Origin: an uncultured Acidimicrobiaceae bacterium
Lineage (GTDB): Bacteria; Actinomycetota; Acidimicrobiia; Acidimicrobiales; Bog-793
Length of the DNA: 6,611 bases
Direction of reading: 5' to 3'
Assembly (NCBI GenBank): GCA_903907185.1
Contig: CAIVND010000245.1
Span: forward strand, 1-6,611
Numbering within the stretch: the stretch's first letter is position 1; each line of letters opens with the position of its first letter. Shown piece after piece: positions 1-4,935 of the stretch. The translations under genes were made by a program, and so were the position numbers. A model generated the notes under the pieces. The model worked only from the letters and a program-made list of their open reading frames with translations, was not told where the DNA came from and made no database searches.

Positions 1-436
1 CACTTCCAAGGAACAGCAATGGTGTAATTGCCGCGAAGACCAACTGGAAGTAAGCCAACGTGGCGGCTGGGAAGTGGAACGCAGGCTCAGCCGCACTAAG
101 AAGTGGGATGAACGCCTCGTGGTTTTCCTGACCGGGACCCGTAATTGAGTGTGGGTGGCCAAGGAAGCCGTTGAGCAGGTTAGGCGCCGACCCATTACCG
201 CCGAGGTGAAATGGTACGCCGAAGCCCATGTTGTAGCCCCAGAAAACCCACACTACGAGGACGGCAGAGAAGCCAGCGAACGCCATCAACATGGTGTTGA
301 CCGCCCACTTCTTCTTCACCAGTCCGCCGTAGAGCACGGCAATACCTGGGAGGCTCATGAGGCCAACGAGCGTTGCCGCTGTCAGCTGCCAGGAGTTATC
401 TCCCGGGTTAAGCCATGTCGGATATGGGAATAACAT
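1..436 (-). CDS. amt: Ammonium transporter, Amt/MEP/Rh family (N-terminal part; gene runs off the left edge)
   Basis: Amt proteins are trimeric membrane channels that bring ammonium or ammonia into the cell. Only the first 145 codons are in the window; family members are usually 400 residues or more with about 11 membrane helices. Visible are a first hydrophobic helix (about residues 17-38) ending in LYGGLVKKKWAVNT, a typical Amt helix 1 and loop, then a second helix (about 49-72) ending in WVFWGYNMGFG. A third helix (about 123-143) carries the pattern FQLVFAAITP; F130, Q131 and F134 line up with F103, Q104 and F107 at the periplasmic entrance of E. coli AmtB. The ATG at 436-434 is chosen because AAGGAG (447-442 on this strand) lies 5 bases upstream. 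There is no clear cleavable signal peptide. The gene is divergent from dnaK. Family assignment is firm; substrate details and the C-terminus cannot be judged. Confidence 0.93.
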   Translation of the reverse strand, partial: MLFPYPTWLNPGDNSWQLTAATLVGLMSLPGIAVLYGGLVKKKWAVNTMLMAFAGFSAVLVVWVFWGYNMGFGVPFHLGGNGSAPNLLNGFLGHPHSITGPGQENHEAFIPLLSAAEPAFHFPAATLAYFQLVFAAITPLLFLGS

Positions 437-533
437 CCGCTCTCCTTCCCTAGAACCGCTGATGCGGCGTAACTAACGTGAGGGATCGTAAGAGGGCAGG
501 ATTTCATTTCTGTGGCGAGCATGAGAATGTCGC

Positions 534-577
534 GTTTCAGCTGTGTTAACACTGTGTAAAATCCCAGTTCAACCCCC
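534..577 (-). promoter_or_regulatory. Four-unit 11-bp tandem operator, OmpR-family type (GlnR-box or PHO-box like)
   Basis: Read on the plus strand there are four consecutive 11-bp units starting at 534 (GTTTCAGCTGT), 545 (GTTAACACTGT), 556 (GTAAAATCCCA) and 567 (GTTCAACCCCC). GT at unit positions 1-2 and C at position 8 are shared by all four. Read on the amt strand the same bases give TGAAC, TTTAC, TTAAC and GAAAC, each separated by 6 bases. That matches the AC-n9-AC core of actinobacterial GlnR boxes (gTnAC-n6-GaAAC), and the amt-proximal half-site GAAAC is exact. PhoP boxes also use 11-bp direct units beginning GTTCA, which the unit at 567 resembles. The array ends 97 bases upstream of the amt start, where nitrogen control of amt would be expected. 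Binding protein and function are inferred; the unit spacing is directly visible. No confident -10/-35 pair for amt was identified. Confidence 0.5.
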
Positions 578-767
578 CTAGAGCTACGAAACAAAGCGCA
601 GCAGCCGCCCCTGACTGCCATCTCATGAGCTGGACTTTTTCTGCAGGGGCATCGATCAACTCGCAAGTGGGGGTCATTGATATTCTGCGCAACCGCGCCT
701 TGTCATCTGACGGAACACTCTTTTGATCAAGTCCGTGAACTGGTCGTATTGGTAACTGAAGTAAGAA

Positions 768-788
768 CTTGACAGCCAACGACTCAAC
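768..788. promoter_or_regulatory. HAIR-type HspR operator
   Basis: The HAIR element recognised by HspR has the consensus CTTGAGT, 7 bases, ACTCAAG. Here the left arm is CTTGACA (768-774), the spacer is exactly 7 bases (775-781) and the right arm is ACTCAAC (782-788), giving 5 of 7 and 6 of 7 matches. The left-arm deviations fall where the sequence must also supply the TTGACA -35 box. Its position over the -35 box and spacer fits repression by blocking RNA polymerase. The hspR gene is three genes downstream, so the circuit is autoregulatory. Confidence 0.75.
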
Positions 789-799
789 TTTGATATACT
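769..799 (+). promoter_or_regulatory. Predicted dnaK operon promoter
   Basis: A perfect -35 hexamer TTGACA (769-774) is followed by TATACT (794-799, five of six matches to the consensus). The spacer is 19 bases, longer than the preferred 17. GATATA (792-797) would give 17 bases but matches poorly. Transcription would start near 803-806 and leave an untranslated leader of about 72-75 bases before the dnaK ATG. The -35 box lies inside the HspR operator, as expected for direct repression. The long spacer may make basal activity weak; that point is inference. Confidence 0.65.
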
Positions 800-877
800 T
801 GCAACATCAGTCGGCGGCCTAGGACCCCTAAAAGCTCCGGCGGAACTGTCAGCAAACAATTCAATGGAGGCAAAAAG

Positions 878-2719
878 ATGCCAAAGGCCGTAGGTATTGA
901 CCTCGGAACCACAAATAGCGTTGTCGCAACGCTTGAGGGTGGGGAGCCCACCGTCATTCCGAATGCGGAGGGTGAGCGCACAACACCATCGATTGTCGGC
1001 TTTGCGAAGTCTGGCGAGGTGCTGGTCGGTACGGTTGCAAAGCGTCAGGCGATCACCAACCCTGATCGAACTATCCGTTCCGTCAAGCGTCAAATCGGAA
1101 CCAACTGGACCGTCGATATCGACGGCAAGGCTTACACGCCTCAGGAGATCAGTGCCCGGGTTCTTCAAAAGCTCAAGCGTGACGCGGAGGCCTTTTTCGG
1201 TGACACGGTGACCCAGGCGGTCATTACGGTTCCTGCTTACTTTGACGACGCGCAGCGCACCGCGACGAAAGAGGCGGGACAGATCGCTGGCCTTGAGGTC
1301 CTTCGAATTATTAATGAGCCAACCGCAGCCGCGCTTGCCTACGGACTTGATAAAGAGGGAGCAGATCAGACCGTTCTTGTCTTCGACCTCGGTGGAGGAA
1401 CCTTTGACGTCTCGGTTCTCGATATCGGAGATGGTGTCTTTGAGGTGAAGTCGACCTCAGGCAATACGCATCTTGGTGGCGATGACTGGGACCAGCGCGT
1501 GATCGATTGGTTGATCAAGACCTTTAAAGATACCGAGGGTGTCGACCTAGCAACGGACAAGATGGCAACGCAGCGCCTCCAAGAGGCGGCCGAGAAGGCG
1601 AAGATTGAACTCTCGAACGTTCAAGAGACGACGATCAATCTGCCCTTTATTACGGCAACTGCCGATGGGCCAAAGCATCTCGATCTCAAGCTTTCGCGAG
1701 CCAAGTTTCAAGAGCTCACTGCTGACCTCGTTGAGAAGTGTCGCGAGCCCTTTGAGGCAGCGATCAAGGACGCTGGACTAACGAAATCTGATATCGATCA
1801 CGTTGTCATGGTCGGTGGATCCACCCGTATGCCAGCGGTCCAGGAGCTTGTTGAGCGCCTTTCTGGCAAGGAGCCACACAAGGGCGTGAACCCGGATGAG
1901 GTTGTCGCCGTTGGTGCTGCTATTCAGGCTGGAGTACTGCGGGGTGAGGTGAAGGACGTACTTCTTCTTGATGTCACTCCACTAAGTCTTGGAATTGAGA
2001 CGAAGGGTTCGATCATGCACCGCCTGATCGAACGGAACACCACGATTCCGACGAAGCGTTCCGAGGTCTTCACGACGGCTGAGGATAATCAGCCCTCCGT
2101 TGAGATCCACGTGCTCCAGGGTGAGCGCGAGATGGCGAGTTACAACAAGACGCTCGGAAAGTTCCAGCTCGTTGATCTACCACCGGCACCACAGGGCGTA
2201 CCGCAGATTGAGGTCACCTTTGATATCGACGCAAACGGCATCGTGCACGTCTCCGCCAAGGATCGTGCAACCGGTAAGGAGCAGTCGATGACGATCACTG
2301 GTCAGTCGTCACTGCCGAAGGACGATATTGAGACGATGATCCGAGACGCTGAAGCACACGCGGAGGAGGACCGTCAGCGCAAGGAGGAGGCGGAGACACG
2401 CAATAACGCCGACACCTTGGTCTATCGGACGGAGAAGTTGATTAAGGATGAGGGTGAGAAGTTCACGGGAGATGAGCGGGACAAGGTCGAGTCCGCCCTG
2501 AAGACGCTGAAGGACGCACTTTCGGGTACCGACACTGAGGCGATCCGTACGGCAACCGACGCGTTGGTTGCTGCCTCCCAGGCCTTTGCCCAGCGACTCT
2601 ATGAGCAGGCCTCACAGCAAGATGGTGCAACACCAACACCTGACAGTGGTAGTGCTGCTGCCTCCGATGACGATGTTGTCGACGCGGAGATCGTCGAAGA
2701 GCAGGGCGGAGCCGCCTAA
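878..2719 (+). CDS. dnaK: Molecular chaperone DnaK (Hsp70)
   Basis: DnaK is the cytosolic Hsp70: ATP binding opens and hydrolysis closes its peptide-binding domain on exposed hydrophobic segments. The 613 residues cover the whole protein. The ATPase domain has phosphate-1 motif GIDLGTTNS (6-14), catalytic K70 in SVKRQIG, phosphate-2 motif DLGGGTFD (170-177, with T175 equivalent to E. coli T199) and the adenosine motif VVMVGGSTRMP (309-319). The interdomain linker VLLLDVTPLSLG is at 361-372, the beta substrate domain at about 373-480, and the helical lid at about 481-570. The tail ends in the conserved DDDVVDAE (598-605). Compared with E. coli a segment of 24 residues is missing after G74, the known Gram-positive form. 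The start is supported by GGAGG (866-870) 7 bases before the ATG. It is the first gene of the cluster, and in known HspR systems DnaK also acts as co-repressor. Confidence 0.98.
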   Translation: MPKAVGIDLGTTNSVVATLEGGEPTVIPNAEGERTTPSIVGFAKSGEVLVGTVAKRQAITNPDRTIRSVKRQIGTNWTVDIDGKAYTPQEISARVLQKLKRDAEAFFGDTVTQAVITVPAYFDDAQRTATKEAGQIAGLEVLRIINEPTAAALAYGLDKEGADQTVLVFDLGGGTFDVSVLDIGDGVFEVKSTSGNTHLGGDDWDQRVIDWLIKTFKDTEGVDLATDKMATQRLQEAAEKAKIELSNVQETTINLPFITATADGPKHLDLKLSRAKFQELTADLVEKCREPFEAAIKDAGLTKSDIDHVVMVGGSTRMPAVQELVERLSGKEPHKGVNPDEVVAVGAAIQAGVLRGEVKDVLLLDVTPLSLGIETKGSIMHRLIERNTTIPTKRSEVFTTAEDNQPSVEIHVLQGEREMASYNKTLGKFQLVDLPPAPQGVPQIEVTFDIDANGIVHVSAKDRATGKEQSMTITGQSSLPKDDIETMIRDAEAHAEEDRQRKEEAETRNNADTLVYRTEKLIKDEGEKFTGDERDKVESALKTLKDALSGTDTEAIRTATDALVAASQAFAQRLYEQASQQDGATPTPDSGSAAASDDDVVDAEIVEEQGGAA

Positions 2720-3330
2720 TGACATCCGATGAAACCAACGCCTCAGCGGGATCGAGCGAAGACCGTGAGGAATCTGTAGATGATGTCGAGGTCGCATCGG
2801 GCGGCCTCGACGATACAGATGATGTGCGATCAGCAGAAGAGGTAATCGACGACGAACTCGCGGAGATACTCAGTGAGGTTGAAAGCGATCCCATTGCCCG
2901 TGAGCGTGACGAATATCTTGATGCATTACGCCGACTACAGGCCGATTTTGACAACTATCGCAAGCGGATGTCTCGCCAGCAGACCGAGCTCGTCGAACGT
3001 TCGACCCAGTCGCTCGTAGAGCGACTTTTGCCAACGCTCGATGCACTTGATCTCGCGATTGCTCATTCAAATGGCGAAGAGGATTCATCCGATCGACAGG
3101 CACTCACCCAGATCGCCGCACTGGTCCGTGACACGCTTACAAAAGAGGGACTCGAGCGTATCGATGCGATTGGAGCAGAGTTCGATCCAAACGTTCATGA
3201 TGCAGTTGTGCATCTTCCGCGTGAGGATGGTTCTAATGAGACGAGCGTGATCGTCGCAGAGGTACTTCGTGCCGGTTATCAGTTAAAGGGAAAGGTTGTC
3301 CGTCCTGCCATGGTGCAGGTACGGGGATAG
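2719..3330 (+). CDS. grpE: Nucleotide exchange factor GrpE
   Basis: GrpE is a dimeric co-chaperone that releases ADP from DnaK and so resets the Hsp70 cycle. The 203-residue product has a very acidic, probably disordered N-terminus (1-55), a long charged helix with the family pattern LQADFDNYRKRM (73-84), a helical middle (about 95-145) and the C-terminal beta domain. That domain carries the signature FDPNVHDAVVHLP (155-167) and VAEVLRAGYQLKGKVVRPAMV (from 179). The ATG shares its A with the last base of the dnaK stop (TAATG), and GGAG at 2708-2711 lies 7 bases upstream inside dnaK. This arrangement suggests translational coupling to dnaK. The family call rests on the complete C-terminal signature. 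Confidence 0.97.
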   Translation: MTSDETNASAGSSEDREESVDDVEVASGGLDDTDDVRSAEEVIDDELAEILSEVESDPIARERDEYLDALRRLQADFDNYRKRMSRQQTELVERSTQSLVERLLPTLDALDLAIAHSNGEEDSSDRQALTQIAALVRDTLTKEGLERIDAIGAEFDPNVHDAVVHLPREDGSNETSVIVAEVLRAGYQLKGKVVRPAMVQVRG

Positions 3331-3339
3331 GAACAGTTC

Positions 3340-4458
3340 ATGGCGCCAGCGCGCGAGTGGTTTGAGATTGACTACTACAAGGTTCTCGGCGTCTCGAAGG
3401 AGGCGACCGAGAAAGAGGTGACGCGCGCCTATCGCAAACTCGCAAAGCAGTACCACCCGGATGCAAATCCTGGTTCGGAGGAGCGTTTCAAGGAGATCGC
3501 TAACGCCTACGACGTGCTCGGAGACGCGACGAAGCGCAAGGAGTACGACGAGGTTCGCCGCACGGGACCCGCAGCAGCCGGCTTTGGTGGTGGTGGTTTT
3601 AGCAACGGCGCCGGAGGTGGTGGATTTAACTTCGATGTCGGTGATCTTGGTGATCTGTTTGGTGGAATGTTCCGACAGGGTGGCGCAGGCGCACGGACTC
3701 GCCGTCCGGGTGCTGTCCCCCAGCGCGGTGGCGATCTCGAGGCACAGATCCACCTCTCCTTTCACGATGCGATCGAAGGACTCGTTACCACCGTCAATGT
3801 GCCGGGCAACATCACCTGTCCAACCTGTGGTGGGAATGGATCAAAGCCTGGAACGGTACCGATTGCCTGCCCGAAGTGTGGTGGGTCCGGAGTGACCAAT
3901 GACAACCAAGGGATGTTCTCGCTCTCCACGCCCTGTACCGAGTGTCGTGGACGTGGAACCAAAGTGGTCGATCCCTGCGTGAACTGCTTCGGCACCGGCA
4001 CGATCAGAAGCGATCGACAGGTCAAGATCAGGATTCCCTCTGGTGTTGTCGATGGTCAGCGCATTCGCGTTCAGGGTCGGGGCGAGCCGGGCCAGTTCGG
4101 TGGTCAGGCTGGCGAACTGTTTGTCACCGTGCACGTTGAGGCGCACAAGCTTTTTGGCCGACGCGGACGTGATCTGACGATCACGGTGCCAATTACCTTT
4201 GCCGAGGCGACGCTCGGTGGTGAGATCACCGTGCCATCGCTCGATCGACCAGTAACGCTCAAGATTCCAGCGGGCACGAAGAGCGGAAAGACCTTCCGAG
4301 TGCGCGGAAAAGGCGTAACGAGTGCTGGCAACCAAGGGGATCTATTTGTCACGGTCGAGGTCGATGTGCCGTTGCAACTTTCCGAGGAGGAGCGCCAAGC
4401 AATCACGGCGCTCAATGAGGCAATGCCACGCGATCCACGTGCGCATCTAGGAGTGTGA
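3340..4458 (+). CDS. dnaJ: Co-chaperone DnaJ (Hsp40, zinc-finger class A)
   Basis: DnaJ delivers unfolded substrates to DnaK and stimulates its ATPase. The 372 residues show a J domain (about 11-72) with the HPD motif at 39-41, then a Gly/Phe-rich linker (about 81-116). The cysteine-rich domain has four intact CxxCxGxG repeats (CPTCGGNG at 160, CPKCGGSG at 177, CTECRGRG at 199, CVNCFGTG at 213), enough to bind two zinc ions. The C-terminal substrate-binding beta domains run to about 345. The N-terminus MAPAREWFEIDYYKVLG resembles the DnaJ1 type encoded beside dnaK in actinobacteria. The start follows grpE by 9 bases; AGGA (3329-3332) overlaps the grpE stop and lies 7 bases upstream. All hallmark residues are present. 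Confidence 0.97.
   Translation: MAPAREWFEIDYYKVLGVSKEATEKEVTRAYRKLAKQYHPDANPGSEERFKEIANAYDVLGDATKRKEYDEVRRTGPAAAGFGGGGFSNGAGGGGFNFDVGDLGDLFGGMFRQGGAGARTRRPGAVPQRGGDLEAQIHLSFHDAIEGLVTTVNVPGNITCPTCGGNGSKPGTVPIACPKCGGSGVTNDNQGMFSLSTPCTECRGRGTKVVDPCVNCFGTGTIRSDRQVKIRIPSGVVDGQRIRVQGRGEPGQFGGQAGELFVTVHVEAHKLFGRRGRDLTITVPITFAEATLGGEITVPSLDRPVTLKIPAGTKSGKTFRVRGKGVTSAGNQGDLFVTVEVDVPLQLSEEERQAITALNEAMPRDPRAHLGV
4449..4453 (+). promoter_or_regulatory. Shine-Dalgarno sequence that decides the hspR start
   Basis: AGGAG lies within the last codons of dnaJ. It is 10 bases before the ATG at 4464 but only 1 base before the alternative GTG at 4455, which overlaps the dnaJ stop by 4 bases. The spacing therefore favours the ATG; the GTG would add three residues. 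Confidence 0.6.
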
Positions 4459-4463
4459 CGAAG

Positions 4464-4883
4464 ATGGCGAGCAATCAAAAGATCATCATTGACGGAGAGA
4501 TCACCCTGCAACAGTCGGCGATCACCCAGACCACCTACGTAATATCCGTCGCCGCCGAGCGTGCTGGCGTGCACCCTCAGACGCTTCGTATCTATGAGCG
4601 CAAGGGTTTGCTTGATCCGAACCGTACCCCTGGAGGTTCGCGACGCTATAGCGATGAGGACATCGCGCAGATGCGGAGGATCCAAGTTCTTACGAATGCG
4701 GGCATCAACCTAGAGGGGGTTCGCAAGATCCTTGCGCTTGAGGCCGAGATTGACAGTCTGCGCCAGCAACTTGTCGAGACGCTCGAACTTGCCCGCCAAG
4801 CTGTAGAAGAGACTCACCGTCGGTACCGTCGAGACCTGGTGCCACTTCGCGAGCAGAGCCTTCCCGTGCGAAGGTGGTTGTGA
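4464..4883 (+). CDS. hspR: Heat-shock repressor HspR, MerR family
   Basis: HspR represses the dnaK operon and clpB in actinobacteria by binding HAIR operators, with DnaK as co-repressor when it is not occupied by unfolded proteins. The 139-residue product has a 24-residue N-terminal arm, then the MerR-type helix-turn-helix YVISVAAERAGVHPQTLRIY (25-44) with ERKGLL following, and the wing RTPGGSRRYSDEDI (54-67). After further helices comes the typical HspR stretch NAGINLEGVRKILALE (78-93). Residues about 88-120 look like a dimerising coiled coil. There is no cysteine in the protein, so it is not a metal- or redox-sensing MerR member. The ATG at 4464 is preferred over GTG 4455 on Shine-Dalgarno spacing. 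A matching HAIR lies in front of dnaK, which closes a feedback loop. Confidence 0.94.
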   Translation: MASNQKIIIDGEITLQQSAITQTTYVISVAAERAGVHPQTLRIYERKGLLDPNRTPGGSRRYSDEDIAQMRRIQVLTNAGINLEGVRKILALEAEIDSLRQQLVETLELARQAVEETHRRYRRDLVPLREQSLPVRRWL

Positions 4884-4935
4884 TGGTCGATGAGCTGACA
4901 GACAATCAGTATCAGAATGTAACGAGGAGAGCACA
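4884..4935 (+). other. hspR-clpB junction with clpB ribosome binding site
   Basis: This 52-bp gap contains AGGAG (4925-4929), placed 6 bases before the clpB ATG. I see no HAIR element, no strong promoter and no terminator hairpin, so clpB is most simply read through from upstream. A 20-codon open frame starts at an ATG overlapping the hspR stop (4883) and ends at a TAG (4943-4945) just inside clpB; whether it is translated is unknown. Confidence 0.6.

Larger units (their letters stand above)
437..877. other. Divergent amt-dnaK intergenic region, no gene
   Basis: This 441-bp stretch separates the divergent amt and dnaK starts. Short open frames exist on the minus strand, but none has recognisable protein features or a convincing ribosome binding site, so I call no gene. 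It holds the amt Shine-Dalgarno (442-447), an array of four 11-bp units (534-577) and the HAIR-controlled dnaK promoter (768-799). About 190 bases between them (578-767) show no structure I can name apart from an 8-bp palindrome TTGATCAA at 723-730. No CIRCE element, tRNA or terminator is visible. Confidence 0.8.

Noticed and set aside
149..433. Plus-strand 94-codon open frame
   Set aside because: It lies antisense to the clear amt coding sequence and its translation resembles no protein I know; it is a shadow frame.
543..552. 10-bp perfect palindrome GTGTTAACAC as a separate dyad operator
   Set aside because: It straddles the boundary between two of the 11-bp units and is more simply explained as part of that tandem array.
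711..731. Second HAIR suggested by GATCAAG at 725-731
   Set aside because: The corresponding left arm 14 bases upstream (CGGAACA) does not resemble CTTGAGT; the local TTGATCAA palindrome explains the match.
382..779. Two overlapping minus-strand open frames (382-666 and 546-779) in the amt-dnaK gap
   Set aside because: They overlap the amt start, the operator array and the dnaK promoter, have no recognisable domains or convincing ribosome binding sites, and look like chance frames.
800..865. Riboswitch, RNA thermometer or stable hairpin in the dnaK leader
   Set aside because: Only short stems (about 4 bp) could be found and the Shine-Dalgarno is not sequestered in any pairing I could see.
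2463..2954. Minus-strand 163-codon frame across the dnaK-grpE junction
   Set aside because: The product is a low-complexity Ser/Arg-rich sequence produced by antisense reading of acidic codons in real genes.
4895..4923. Possible clpB promoter: CTGACA, 17 bases, TGTAAC
   Set aside because: The -10 is weak, and the implied start near 4930 would lie just after the clpB Shine-Dalgarno and remove it from the transcript. No HAIR accompanies it.
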